DNA of 64,000 nt from CAVVUC01 sp963751395. Its GTDB lineage: Bacteria; Verrucomicrobiota; Verrucomicrobiia; Chthoniobacterales; Chthoniobacteraceae. Location: contig CAVVUC010000001.1 in NCBI GenBank assembly GCA_963751395.1, forward strand, positions 124,001 through 188,000. Reading direction: 5' to 3'. Numbering within the stretch: the first letter of the stretch is position 1; every line of letters starts with the position of its first letter. Below are positions 17,944 through 27,425 of this stretch, piece after piece. The translations under genes were made by a program, and so were the position numbers. Below the pieces are notes generated by a model. That model searched no databases. It had not been told where the DNA came from and saw only the letters and a list, made by a program, of their open reading frames with translations.

Positions 17944-17993
17944 ATGCAACCGGGGCCAGTTAAGAAATCGTGGACTCCCCCTCTTGGAAGCGC

Positions 17994-19166
17994 ATGACGA
18001 AACGAACAGATAACTTTTTGGTGGTTGGAGCCGGCTTTTCTGGAGCTGTCACGGCCCGCGAACTGGTGGAGCATTGTGATACTGCCCGGGTGTGCGTCAT
18101 CGACCGCCGGGACCATGTTGCAGGAAATTGCCACACGGGGCGCGATCCTGCGACAGGGGTCATGGTACACCAGTACGGGCCGCATATTTTTAACACGAAC
18201 AACGAGAATGTCTGGAACTACGTGAATCGCTTTGGTGTGTTCCGGCCTTTTGCCAATCGGGTTAAAGCGGTCACCCCAAAAGGCGTTTACGGACTTCCGA
18301 TCAATCTGCTGACCATCAACCAGTTTTTTGGAAAAGCCTTCAGCCCTGCCGAAGCGCGGGTTTTTCTCGCCACCTTGGGGGATGCCACCATTCACGAACC
18401 CGAGAACTTTGAAGAACAGGCGCTCAAGATGCTGGGGCGCGATCTTTACGAAAATTTCTTCCGCGGCTATACCGTAAAGCAATGGGGATGCGAGCCCTGC
18501 GATCTTCCAGCCTCAATCCTGAAACGCCTCCCCGTCCGTTTCAATTATGACGACAATTATTACGACAAAAGGTTCCAGGGTATCCCGCAACAGGGATACA
18601 CGGACGTGGTTCGGCGCATTCTGGATCACTCGCGCATCGAGTTGCGGCTGAAAACCGACCTTCGCAGTATGGATCGCGCCGCTTATTCCCGTATTTTTTA
18701 CACCGGCCCACTGGACGAATACTTCGCCTATCGGTTGGGGCGCCTTGGTTATAGAACAGTAACCTTTGAACGGATCGATGCAGAGGGCGATTACCAGGGT
18801 AACGCAGTAATCAACTATACCTCAGCCGAGGTTCCTTTCACACGCGTCCACGAGCACAAACACTTTGCCCGTTGGGAATCTCTGGAAAAAACGGTCGTCT
18901 TCCGCGAGTTCAGCAAGGAAACCAGCCCGGGCGATGAACCTTATTACCCAAAACGCATGGAGGCTGATAAACAGTTGTTGCTTGGCTATCGTGCGTTGGC
19001 TTCAAATGAGAGCGGAGTAACCTTCCTCGGAAGGCTCGCAACCTATCGCTACATGGACATGGAAACAGTGATCGGAGAAGCATTGGATTATGCAGGGAAA
19101 TGGCTGGCTGCACTCACAAGGGATCCGTCCACAACCTTACCGGTCTTCCCGAACGTAGAAAGCTGA
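17994..19166 (+). CDS. glf: UDP-galactopyranose mutase
   Basis: About 390 aa. The FAD-binding motif is FLVVGAGFSGAVTARELVE, followed by DRRDHVAGNCH and HQYGPHIFNT. Substrate-loop and active-site blocks include NRFGVFRPFANRVKA, FFRGYTVKQWG, RFNYDDNYYDKRFQGIPQ and the late GRLATYRYMDME segment. The enzyme converts UDP-galactopyranose to UDP-galactofuranose, so the polymer made by this locus may contain galactofuranose. An upstream in-frame ATG at 17970 would add eight residues, but MTKRTDNFLVV (17994) matches the family start better. The next gene begins three bases after the stop. Confidence 0.93.
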   Translation: MTKRTDNFLVVGAGFSGAVTARELVEHCDTARVCVIDRRDHVAGNCHTGRDPATGVMVHQYGPHIFNTNNENVWNYVNRFGVFRPFANRVKAVTPKGVYGLPINLLTINQFFGKAFSPAEARVFLATLGDATIHEPENFEEQALKMLGRDLYENFFRGYTVKQWGCEPCDLPASILKRLPVRFNYDDNYYDKRFQGIPQQGYTDVVRRILDHSRIELRLKTDLRSMDRAAYSRIFYTGPLDEYFAYRLGRLGYRTVTFERIDAEGDYQGNAVINYTSAEVPFTRVHEHKHFARWESLEKTVVFREFSKETSPGDEPYYPKRMEADKQLLLGYRALASNESGVTFLGRLATYRYMDMETVIGEALDYAGKWLAALTRDPSTTLPVFPNVES

Positions 19167-19169
19167 TTT

Positions 19170-19925
19170 ATGGCACTATTCAAATTCCGCCCCGCCCAGA
19201 TCGGACCTTCACTCACAGGGGAACTGATCGTTGTAATGCCGATCTACAACGAAGCTTCCAACATCGAACAAGTTGTCAGTGAATGGCAGTCCGTATTTCA
19301 AAAACTGGCAATCCGCTACCAGATGCTGCTGATCAACGACGGCTCCAAGGATGCCAGTCTCGATGTGTTGAACCGGCTGGAAGCGGCGCATCCGGACAGT
19401 CTGGTTGTAGTGGACAAATTCAACGCCGGGCATGGCCGAAGCTGCCGGTTCGGGTACGATGCGGCTGTGGCTTCAGATGCTGACTGGGTGCTGCAGATTG
19501 ACTCGGATGGGCAATGCGATCCGGTTTTTTTCGAGAGAATGTGGGAAGCCAGGAAAAAGGCGGACAGTATATTTGGCATCCGCACGCGGAGGGATGACGG
19601 CTGGGCAAGGACGATGACTTCGAAGGTTTGTCGTTGGAGTTCCACGCTGATTTGCGGGGTGGACATGATTGATCCCAATGTCCCCTACCGTCTAATCCGG
19701 AAAACTATTCTTGCCGAAGCTATTGCCAGAATTCCCGAAGCTTTTGAAATTCATAATGTGGCACTCACCTACCGCCTAAAGCAAAACAGAAAAGTGGTTT
19801 GGGCATACGAGCCTATTCAATTCAGAGACCGGCGGGGCGGAGTGAACAGCATCAACTTGATAAACGTGGCGAAACTTGGAATTGATCTTCTCTTTGATTT
19901 GTGGCGCTTGCCCAGGATCGACTGA
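19170..19925 (+). CDS. GT2 glycosyltransferase (dolichol-phosphate mannosyltransferase-like)
   Basis: 251 aa. The N-terminal GT-A fold shows VVMPIYNEASNIEQVV, INDGSKDASLD, and the metal-binding DSDGQCDP. The YRLIRK and EIHNVALTYRL segments are typical of polyprenyl-phosphate sugar transferases. No C-terminal membrane helices are present, so it is the soluble or peripheral form. It probably loads a sugar onto a polyprenyl phosphate for the GT39-like membrane proteins nearby, or adds a sugar to the repeat unit. It sits three bases after glf. Confidence 0.85.
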   Translation: MALFKFRPAQIGPSLTGELIVVMPIYNEASNIEQVVSEWQSVFQKLAIRYQMLLINDGSKDASLDVLNRLEAAHPDSLVVVDKFNAGHGRSCRFGYDAAVASDADWVLQIDSDGQCDPVFFERMWEARKKADSIFGIRTRRDDGWARTMTSKVCRWSSTLICGVDMIDPNVPYRLIRKTILAEAIARIPEAFEIHNVALTYRLKQNRKVVWAYEPIQFRDRRGGVNSINLINVAKLGIDLLFDLWRLPRID

Positions 19926-20090
19926 TTGCAGTTTTTCGCTTGTAAATGTCTCCCTCGCCCTGCTTACAAGAAACAAGTTCCGAACTTTGGGAGGTTGAGC
20001 GTGCCGACTGTCAAGCTGGGGAAAAAGTTTTTCGCAAGAGTTGTCGAGATGCCTCTCGCAGCTTGAGGCACTCGTTCAGTTCCATAATTG

Positions 20091-21608
20091 ATGAATTCTA
20101 CTAAGCCCAACACTAAATTGATCGAAATGCGATCACTCATCCTGGCTGTGCTGGCAGCTATGATGTGTGGCTTGGTGGCGATTACAAGCCAGAGCCTTTG
20201 GATCGATGAAGCCAACAGCGCCATGAAGGCGATGCAACCTTCTTTTTCCTCTTTCGTATCCACCTTTGCAACGGCCATGGGATCAGATCTCCAGATGCCG
20301 CTCTACATGGTCTATCTCTGGGCCTGGGAGAAACTGGCCGGCCATTCGGAATTCGCCCTTCGTCTGGCCAATCTGCCTTGGTTTCTACTGGCCCAACTGA
20401 CGTTCTATCTTGGCTTGCAGAGAAGACATCGCGCGGTCGCCATCACCGCCTTTTGTCTTGGCCTTGTTCATCCCTTTCTCTGGGCTTATCTGGACGAAGC
20501 CAGACCCTACATCATTCAATATGCAGGATCCTGTCTGGCCACCGTTGCTCTCTTTCGCTTGAGCGAGTCCTGTGCGGGCGACAACTCGAACGCCGACCTC
20601 TGGCTTTGTGCGGGAGGCGGATTGGTGCTTGGCGGCAGCAGTTTGCTTGGGATGCCTTTTGCCGGAATGGCGCTTCTCGTTGCGCTGATTTACCTGGCCC
20701 CGGCACTTCGCCGGAGCGGTCTGCGCTTGGGTGTTCTCACACCACTGCTGGTCATGGTCGCCGGATTGGCTGTTCTTTCCGTTTTCTATCTTTGGACCTT
20801 GCGGCAAGGCGCAGGCGCTTCGGGCGGGCTCGGTGGAACCGGCTTGGCAAATCTCCTGTTTGCCGCCTACGAGCTTCTCGGGCTCAGCGGACTTGGCCCC
20901 GGGAGAATCGACCTTCGGGCGAACGGCTTGCATGCGTTGATTCCACACCTCGTCACTCTCCTGCCCGGAGTTGCGGTACTGGCTTGGGCCGCAGTCGCGA
21001 TCGTGCGGCGGTCTTATGAAAAGCCGAAGCTTGTCGATGTCCTGGCGGCGCTTCTCTTTCTCGGGATCCCAGTTCTGTTTATTCTGGGACTTGGTCTGAC
21101 TCGCGACTTTCGGGTGCTGGGACGCCACTTCATGCCTTTCCTGCCAGCGATCATCCTCGGAGCTGCGTTCGCTCTTTCATCGCCACGGCGGACGCTGCCC
21201 CTCTGGCAACCGAGAATCCTGCTGGCGATTTTCTGGCTCATCTCCGCGCTGACCTTTAGTTTCGCGCCCCGTCACCGCAAGGATGACTATCGATCAGCGG
21301 CGGCGTTTGCCGAGCAGGCTCTGAGCGCCGGCAAGACCGTGTGTTGGGCGGCTTGTGCCGAGGGTGCCGCCTATTACGGCGTTTCGTTTTCCGATAATCA
21401 GCCGGGAGCGGGGAAAGTATGTTCCGCCGGTCCTATGCTGCGAAGTGAAAACGGCCCGGATCCCTCCCGACCGCACTGGGTGCCGGACGTCATCATTCTC
21501 TCCAAACCGGACGTTTACGATCCGTCTGGGGAAGTGAGGAAGTTTATCGACAAAGAAGGTTATCGCCGCACCGGAGGTGCCCAAGCCTTCACTTTTTGGG
21601 AACGGTAG
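20091..21608 (+). CDS. polytopic GT39/ArnT-like membrane glycosyltransferase
   Basis: 505 aa with about 11 hydrophobic helices. The first periplasmic loop carries the acidic pair of the GT-C fold (SLWIDEANS), and a later loop has LDEARPYIIQY. The C-terminal 110 residues form a soluble domain ending in RTGGAQAFTFWER. Such enzymes use polyprenyl-phosphate sugars on the outer face of the membrane. The protein is probably a late-acting sugar transferase of the locus. ATG 20091 is chosen over the TTG just before it. About 165 non-coding bases separate it from the GT2 gene. Confidence 0.75.
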   Translation: MNSTKPNTKLIEMRSLILAVLAAMMCGLVAITSQSLWIDEANSAMKAMQPSFSSFVSTFATAMGSDLQMPLYMVYLWAWEKLAGHSEFALRLANLPWFLLAQLTFYLGLQRRHRAVAITAFCLGLVHPFLWAYLDEARPYIIQYAGSCLATVALFRLSESCAGDNSNADLWLCAGGGLVLGGSSLLGMPFAGMALLVALIYLAPALRRSGLRLGVLTPLLVMVAGLAVLSVFYLWTLRQGAGASGGLGGTGLANLLFAAYELLGLSGLGPGRIDLRANGLHALIPHLVTLLPGVAVLAWAAVAIVRRSYEKPKLVDVLAALLFLGIPVLFILGLGLTRDFRVLGRHFMPFLPAIILGAAFALSSPRRTLPLWQPRILLAIFWLISALTFSFAPRHRKDDYRSAAAFAEQALSAGKTVCWAACAEGAAYYGVSFSDNQPGAGKVCSAGPMLRSENGPDPSRPHWVPDVIILSKPDVYDPSGEVRKFIDKEGYRRTGGAQAFTFWER

Positions 21609-21628
21609 TTCGCTGCCCGGAGGGCGAT

Positions 21629-21719
21629 TGTAGCCGGCCACGTTGAGGCCGGCGGGAGCGGGCGGCCCTTGGTTTTATCTTCGTTTTCCCAAGACCGGCC
21701 TCGACGTGGCCAGCTACAG
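21629..21719 (+). repeat. REP-like inverted pair
   Basis: TGTAGCCGGCCACGTTGAGG at the left and a near-complementary ACCGGCCTCGACGTGGCCAG at the right enclose about 45 bases. It belongs to the same family as 2685-2724 and 37291-37330. It lies between two convergently folded gene ends and may act as a transcript end. Confidence 0.7.
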
Positions 21720-21778
21720 TGCAATTCGCCGTTTACTCTGGAACAATTGGCGCTATCTTGATTGCCCGAACCTCACTC

Positions 21779-23380
21779 ATGGAAGACGACAACCAGACCC
21801 AGATAGGCCGCGTTCTTTCCCGCTACCCTATTATTCTGGTCATTCTCGGAGGTTTGCTAGCTGCGGTGGCCATGGGATCATGGATCGGCACCGGGGATAT
21901 GAAGAAAGTGGGGCTCCTCATTGGCGGTTGCGGAGCCGTGGCGGCGGTCATGATGCTCGGCGACAAATACTGGCTGATGATTCCGTTCGCGTTCACCTTC
22001 CAGCTCCGTGCCATCCCCTACGGCCATACCTTGATCGAGCTCCCGGAAATTGTCATCTGCGTCTGCACGGCCACGTTTATTGCGCGCTACGCGCTCAAGC
22101 TTCAGAAGTTCACGCTGTTCCGCGCCAGCCACGTCCCTGTCATGCTCTACGTAGCCTGGGCCGCGTTCATCTTTGTCAACTACCCCGTGGGCCTTGCACA
22201 ACAGGGCGCCACAACGGGTGGCGCGCGCAGCTACGCAAAGATTCTCATGGCATTGGCCGCCTTCCTCGTCATGGCGAACCAGACCATCACGACGCGGGAT
22301 TGCTGGCGGATTGTGGCGCTGGTGCTCGTGGGTGGGTTTTTCCAAGCCGCCCAGGGTATCTTCCTCTTCTTTTATGGCGGGACGTATGGCGCTCTGTCCG
22401 AAGCCGACATCTCCGATCCGGACAGCTACTACTCCTGGCACCAGAACCTTGGCATCGTTCCGTCGTTCGTGATCCCGATGATTTTCGCCCGCTATAAGAG
22501 CAGCGAAATGTTCAGCGTCAAGCGGCCCTGGATTATTCCGGTTCTGCTCGCGTGTCTCGTCCTCGTTCTCTTAAGCGGGAAGCGCGTGATCATGATCTCC
22601 CTCCCGCTTTGCGCCATCAGCGCGTCTCTCATCCGGAAGGAATGGGGATTCCTCATGCTGTGGATCGGAGGGGCTCTTCTTGCCATGGTATTCGTTATTC
22701 TCGGCCACGGCACCTTGTTCACGCTTCCCCTGGCGGCGCAGCGGGCTCTCACCTGGCTCCCGGCGCAGTGGGATTCCCAGTTGGCGGGTTACAAGGGCGG
22801 CGCCGATCCGTTCCGTGAGAAAATGCGCGAACTTGCAATGGACCGCATCAAACGCAACCCGTGGATCGGGCGGGGCTACCAGGTCGATCTCAAGATGATC
22901 AACCAGGCATTTGGCGCGGAACGAAATAGTTGGATAGCCCTTTGCGTCTCGCTCGCGATCGGGTCGCAGTGGCACAACACCTGGCTGGGCGATGCAGCGG
23001 ACTTCGGAATTCCCGCGTCGGTTTTCCAGGCCCTCATTTACCTTCAGGCAATCCTTCTGGGCTTGTGGCTCTTCAAGCACCTCCCGGGCGGATCCAGCCT
23101 CCAGACCATTGCGTTCTATGTGCTGCTCATCACGATTCGCAACGTCGCAGGCAGTTGGCACGCAGGCCACAGCGGTCAGGGCCCTTTCGATCAGTTCTGG
23201 ATGTATGGGATGCTGGTGAGCTTGGCTGTCATGGTGAAGGCCGCCAGCACGCAGGAGAAGAAGCCGGTGGAGGAAAGAACCCCTCCCTCCCCGGGTGGCT
23301 TCCGCAGGCCACTTCCGGGCGGGTACCGGGAACCGCTCCCTCGCCCTGTGTTGCACCGTTCAGCCCGGGATGCCCGGTAA
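21779..23380 (+). CDS. O-antigen ligase/polymerase-like membrane protein
   Basis: About 533 aa, with around 11-12 hydrophobic helices. A large loop near residues 350-410 has the Wzy/WaaL-type look, including NPWIGRGYQVD and WHNTWLGDAADFGIPA. The family joins or polymerises lipid-linked oligosaccharides at the outer membrane face. In this locus it is the best candidate for the polymerase. The C-terminal 35 residues are Pro/Arg-rich and not membrane-like, and may be a cytoplasmic tail. The first plausible ATG is 21779; an earlier GTG lies inside the repeat. Confidence 0.82.
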   Translation: MEDDNQTQIGRVLSRYPIILVILGGLLAAVAMGSWIGTGDMKKVGLLIGGCGAVAAVMMLGDKYWLMIPFAFTFQLRAIPYGHTLIELPEIVICVCTATFIARYALKLQKFTLFRASHVPVMLYVAWAAFIFVNYPVGLAQQGATTGGARSYAKILMALAAFLVMANQTITTRDCWRIVALVLVGGFFQAAQGIFLFFYGGTYGALSEADISDPDSYYSWHQNLGIVPSFVIPMIFARYKSSEMFSVKRPWIIPVLLACLVLVLLSGKRVIMISLPLCAISASLIRKEWGFLMLWIGGALLAMVFVILGHGTLFTLPLAAQRALTWLPAQWDSQLAGYKGGADPFREKMRELAMDRIKRNPWIGRGYQVDLKMINQAFGAERNSWIALCVSLAIGSQWHNTWLGDAADFGIPASVFQALIYLQAILLGLWLFKHLPGGSSLQTIAFYVLLITIRNVAGSWHAGHSGQGPFDQFWMYGMLVSLAVMVKAASTQEKKPVEERTPPSPGGFRRPLPGGYREPLPRPVLHRSARDAR

Positions 23381-23510
23381 ACGGTCCCGGACAGATTCCA
23401 GCCTGCAACGACCACCCACACTCAGGGCATGTTCATTATCTCCAAGACCTTCCAATCCGAGACTCTCACAAAAAGGGGGATTGCTGGCTTCTGTCCATGA
23501 TATGCTTGAA

Positions 23511-23576
23511 TCGGAGGGACGAGCTCTGCGAGTCCCTGACTTTAGAATCTGGGACTCGTGTAACTCGTCCCTCCGA
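23511..23576 (+). repeat. nested palindrome in the 23.4-23.7 kb intergenic gap
   Basis: TCGGAGGGACGAG and CTCGTCCCTCCGA form the outer stem, with CGAGTCCC and GGGACTCG as the inner stem. It is another REP-like structure, unlike the two other families here. The rest of the 296-base gap shows no gene. Confidence 0.75.
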
Positions 23577-23676
23577 TCGTCCAGGATCGTCGGGCGCAGA
23601 TGCTTGAACCCTTGTTTCCGATGACATCAATGGCAGCGCAGCAATCTCCCGGCGCAACCTCTCCCGAAAACAACCA

Positions 23677-25158
23677 GTGAGCCTGAAAAAGCAGACCCTT
23701 TGGAGTATGTTGCCGCTGTTGACGGTCACCGTCGTCAACATTTTCTCAGTGCCCTTGTTCTACCGTTATCTGGGCGCGGAGATGTACGCGCTCTGGTTCT
23801 ATGTGCTCACCTTCACCGGCTCATTCGGGTTCATGGATCTTGGGCTCGGGGTCGCGGTGGGGCGCTACATGGGCGTGGCGCTCGGACGCGGCGACCAAGA
23901 AGCCGTCCGGGGCTACTGGGCTACCGGAAACGCGGTCGCCATTCCGCTGCTCGGTTGCATGTCGCTGGTGTTCGTGTTCCTCGGAGTCGTGTTCGGGCCG
24001 AAGTGGTTCAACGTGGCACCGGAAAAAGCGCACCTTCTCCAATGGTCGTTCGCCGCCGGAGGGGTCAGCCTCTTTCTCAGCTACTACGGGCAGTTCTGGA
24101 ACATCCTTTCACAGGCCTATCTCGACTTCAAGTTCCTCAGCATCGTCCGGATCGTCATCAGCCTTGCCCAGATTCTGCCGGCCATCCTCATTGCCTGGCT
24201 CACCGGCAATCCGTTCCTGCTCATCCTCTGGACGGCATTCACCACCGGGCTTCAACTGCTGGTCTATGTCTGGCATGCCCGGAAAAATTATTCGCTTGGG
24301 TTCCATCTTCGCGAGGCGAGCTGGGCGAGGGCGCGTGAAATGGCGGGATACACCGGCAAGACGTTTCTCACCCTGCTGGTCAACAGCCTCCTCGGCTCGG
24401 TGGATCGTCTCCTGTTGGGCAGGCTGGCACCCGCTGGCGATTTCGCGAATTACAACATTTCGACCAACGTCGGGGGACGGATCTCCGGCTTGAGCACGGC
24501 TGTCATGGGACCTGTTTTCCATAACACCAGCCGCACCGTGGGGGACTCAAGCCCGGTCACGCCCGCCCAGATCTACAACGAGACATTTCGGTTTATGTTC
24601 GGATGGTATCTGCTGGCCATGGTTTGGGTGACGGTCTGGGCCGGGCCTGCACTTCGTTTGTGGCTGGGCCCGCAACTCGGGGCAGATGTCCAGCCGATCT
24701 TCGCGCCGATCATCATCGCCTTTTGCCTGTCGGCCATCTCGAACATCTCCGGCGCACAGCTCGGCCCGCTCAACCGGGTTGGAGCCGGCATTTTCTTTCA
24801 TATCGCTGCGGGCCTGCTCCTGGCCGCCGGAGTTTGGATCGGTTGGAATCTGGGCGGCATCCAGGGCGTTGCCTACGGGTTTCTCGCAAGCCGTGCCGCC
24901 CTTGTCGCGCAGGACATCTTCATCATCCGGCTCATTCGCGGAGGCGGCTGGCTGGCCGCTTCGACGTGGCGCGCGATCCTTATCCAAATTCTTGTCGCCC
25001 TAGTGATTTTCCTCCCGGCGCATCTCCTGCAAGCGGGATTTGGCGCTCAGTTGGGCTGCGCCGCGCTGCATGGAGCGGGTGTTGCGCTGTTTTTCCTCTA
25101 TCGCGATTTCGGGGTGAAACCAAATGGTAGGGACGCCGTACCCGGCGTCCCTGGTTAA
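23677..25158 (+). CDS. Wzx-like polysaccharide flippase
   Basis: 493 aa, MATE/MOP-superfamily flippase with about 12-14 membrane helices. It starts SLKKQTLWSMLPLLTVTVVN and has the family-typical FYRYLGAEMYALWFYV and GSFGFMDLGLGVAVGRY. It should flip undecaprenyl-linked repeat units to the outer leaflet for the polymerase. The start is GTG 23677. The last ten or so codons (RDAVPGVPG) and the stop come from the REP copy at 25126-25188, so the natural C-terminus was probably replaced by repeat insertion. Confidence 0.88.
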   Translation: MSLKKQTLWSMLPLLTVTVVNIFSVPLFYRYLGAEMYALWFYVLTFTGSFGFMDLGLGVAVGRYMGVALGRGDQEAVRGYWATGNAVAIPLLGCMSLVFVFLGVVFGPKWFNVAPEKAHLLQWSFAAGGVSLFLSYYGQFWNILSQAYLDFKFLSIVRIVISLAQILPAILIAWLTGNPFLLILWTAFTTGLQLLVYVWHARKNYSLGFHLREASWARAREMAGYTGKTFLTLLVNSLLGSVDRLLLGRLAPAGDFANYNISTNVGGRISGLSTAVMGPVFHNTSRTVGDSSPVTPAQIYNETFRFMFGWYLLAMVWVTVWAGPALRLWLGPQLGADVQPIFAPIIIAFCLSAISNISGAQLGPLNRVGAGIFFHIAAGLLLAAGVWIGWNLGGIQGVAYGFLASRAALVAQDIFIIRLIRGGGWLAASTWRAILIQILVALVIFLPAHLLQAGFGAQLGCAALHGAGVALFFLYRDFGVKPNGRDAVPGVPG

Positions 25159-25188
25159 AAATGGGACGTCGGGTACGACATCCCTACC
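25126..25188 (+). repeat. RAYT-linked REP palindrome, copy 1
   Basis: GGTAGGGACGCCGTACCCGG begins the left arm. The right arm ends TCGGGTACGACATCCCTACC and pairs with it. Other copies are at 28282, 28756, 29618, 29714 and 30260, close to the RAYT gene. This copy overlaps the 3' end of the flippase gene. Confidence 0.88.
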
Positions 25189-25192
25189 TTCA

Positions 25193-26458
25193 ATGAACGT
25201 TCTTGTTTTCTTGAACAACCTCGGCATCGGCGGCACGGAAAAAGCCGCGTGCCGCTGGGCTTGGGGATTGAAGGATCGCGGGCACGCCGTCTCCGTTTTG
25301 GCGATGAAAGATGGCCCGCGCTGCTCTGAACTCGATGCGCATGGGATTCCCGTCGTCGTCACTTCCGGGCAGGCGCACCCGATCGCCGAGGCCATTACCA
25401 CCCTGAAGCCCGATGTGATCCACGCGCACGCCCCTGGAAATCCGCATGAGGGCGATCTGCTGGGCGAAGCTTTACTGAGTCTGCCTAAAATTCCGGTCGT
25501 GCAGACCAATATTTTCGGCCGGTTTGAAAACCCCAGGGAGGATGCATGGACGGATTACCGGTTGTTCATTTCGTGGACGAGCTGCGTGCAGGCCGCGCGC
25601 CGGGCGTTCCGAAAACTGGACCGCTCCTTTTTTGAGAAAACCAGCGTAGCCGTTTACCCGCTTGATCCCGACGACGGTCCCTCCGCGATTGAAATCGCCA
25701 AGTTTCGCCAAGAGCATGGCTTTGCGGATGCCGATATTGTGTTCGGCAGGTTCTCTCGAGCGGAGCCGAACAAATGGACCGATCTTCCGCTTGCTGGGTT
25801 CCGGCTGGCCTTGAAGCGCAATCGGAACCTCAAGCTACTCTTGCGCGAACCGCCTCCAGCCGTGGCAGAGCGCCTGCGCAGCGCACCCGATGCGGATCGG
25901 TTTTGTATCCTGCCGGCGACGAGCGATCCCGCGGAGTTGCGTCTCACCATGGCCAGTCTCGACGTGGTGTTGCATACCTCCAGCATCGGCGAGAGTTTCG
26001 GCTATGGAATTGCCGAGCCGATGAACTACGGGAAACCCGTGATTGCCAACTCGGTTCCCTGGATCGACCAGGCCCAGATCGAGTTGGTGAGGCATGGGGA
26101 ATGCGGGCTGGTTGCGAGCATTCCGGAAACAATCTGCAACGCGATCCTCACGCTGGCCGCCGATGCGGGACTCCGAGCGACTATGGGAGCAAAGGCCCAA
26201 TCGCACATCCGGCAGTTGGCCAGCCCCGAAGAATCGCTCGATCGCCTGGAAGGAGTTCTGATGGCAGCTGTTCAACGAAAACTGAATCCAAGGATTGACG
26301 AGGATCTGAGGCGGGCTCAAGAAGCAGCGGCCTTTCTCGACACCCATCAATTTGGAAACGGGTGGCATGAACAGTTGGCCCTTCGGCCTTTCTACTACAG
26401 AGTTCGGTTTCATCAGTGGCGGAAAGCTCGATTGAGTTTACTACCATTTGTTAATTGA
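25193..26458 (+). CDS. GT4-like glycosyltransferase
   Basis: About 421 aa with a GT-B fold. NLGIGGTEKAACRWAWGL is the donor-side N-terminal glycine loop, and PDVIHAHAPGNPHEGD is the acceptor-domain His block. The C-terminal nucleotide-sugar domain has FGRFSRAEPNKWTDL, SSIGESFGYGIAEPMNYGKP (the E-x7-E region) and MGAKAQSHIRQLASPEESLDR. The frame is open into the repeat just upstream, but ATG 25193 begins exactly at a typical MNVLVFLNNLG start, so the repeat-encoded residues are not part of the protein. Confidence 0.82.
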   Translation: MNVLVFLNNLGIGGTEKAACRWAWGLKDRGHAVSVLAMKDGPRCSELDAHGIPVVVTSGQAHPIAEAITTLKPDVIHAHAPGNPHEGDLLGEALLSLPKIPVVQTNIFGRFENPREDAWTDYRLFISWTSCVQAARRAFRKLDRSFFEKTSVAVYPLDPDDGPSAIEIAKFRQEHGFADADIVFGRFSRAEPNKWTDLPLAGFRLALKRNRNLKLLLREPPPAVAERLRSAPDADRFCILPATSDPAELRLTMASLDVVLHTSSIGESFGYGIAEPMNYGKPVIANSVPWIDQAQIELVRHGECGLVASIPETICNAILTLAADAGLRATMGAKAQSHIRQLASPEESLDRLEGVLMAAVQRKLNPRIDEDLRRAQEAAAFLDTHQFGNGWHEQLALRPFYYRVRFHQWRKARLSLLPFVN

Positions 26459-26556
26459 GCCTCTCTCGGTCGCCCATAACATGTCGTCCATGTTGAAGGC
26501 TGATTAGAACTACAAAAAGCGTGATCTTCCCAGTTCCCGACAGTAAATGATTGACC

Positions 26557-27369
26557 ATGAATGACAGAGCCAAAAAAATCTTTTGGGACCTGATCCGCCC
26601 AATTCACTCTCCTTTCACGAGGTCGCTCAGGAGAAGATTCGGCAGGAATTACGCCGAGCATCCCGAGATGGAACTGCCTCCGGCCTATGACGCCATGCAA
26701 CTGGAAGCCGAACGCAGACTCCACGCTTATCTTCATGTTTCCGCGGAACAGATTCACCAGATCGTCATCGTGGGTGCGAATGAGGCCGATGAAATTCCCC
26801 GCCTCCGTGCTGCCTATCCGAAGAGCACCTTCCTCTGCTTCGAGCCCTCTCCGCAGTGGTATAAAGGGCTGGAGGAGAAATTTGGCAATTGCGAATACGT
26901 CAAGTGCTCTGATCTTGCCCTCAGCGACAAACCCGGAAGCACCACCTTCTATGAACTTCCCATGTCAGGCAACGGTTCGCTTTTGCAGCCGGATGTGGAT
27001 CGTTGGGCAACCTTCAATCAATTCGAAGAGAAGAAACTCACTTCATTCCAAGTAAACGTAAGCACGCTCGACAAGGAGGCTGCCGGGCTTGAGAGAATTG
27101 ATTTGCTTTGGATTGATGTCCAGGGGGCGGAAGGCAAGGTTCTCAACGGAGCGCAGGAGACCCTCAAGAAGACAAATGCGGTTTTACTTGAAATAGCCCT
27201 CACCGAATCTCCCTACCAGGGAGCTCTGTTGTTCTCGGAACTGGACGCGCTCTTGAGCAAGGCCGGCTTCACCTGTGCCGGGCTGGGTACGGACGCTTGG
27301 AACTACACAGGAAATGCTCTTTGGATAGGCAATATCCATAATAAAGCCTGCCAACTGGTGAAGAAATGA
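26557..27369 (+). CDS. FkbM-family methyltransferase
   Basis: 270 aa. A Rossmann-type SAM site reads IVIVGANEADEI, followed by FLCFEPSPQWYKGL (acidic loop) and the FkbM-specific STLDKEAAGLERIDLLWIDV with VQGAEGKVLNGA. These enzymes O-methylate sugars or lipids. A role in decorating the polysaccharide is likely from context. The TTG two codons upstream is less likely than ATG 26557. About 98 bases separate it from the GT4 gene. Confidence 0.85.
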   Translation: MNDRAKKIFWDLIRPIHSPFTRSLRRRFGRNYAEHPEMELPPAYDAMQLEAERRLHAYLHVSAEQIHQIVIVGANEADEIPRLRAAYPKSTFLCFEPSPQWYKGLEEKFGNCEYVKCSDLALSDKPGSTTFYELPMSGNGSLLQPDVDRWATFNQFEEKKLTSFQVNVSTLDKEAAGLERIDLLWIDVQGAEGKVLNGAQETLKKTNAVLLEIALTESPYQGALLFSELDALLSKAGFTCAGLGTDAWNYTGNALWIGNIHNKACQLVKK

Positions 27370-27425
27370 AGTCGAAGCAGCAATCCGGCATTAAATTACA
27401 TCGCTGCTCGCTCCTTTGGTAAACG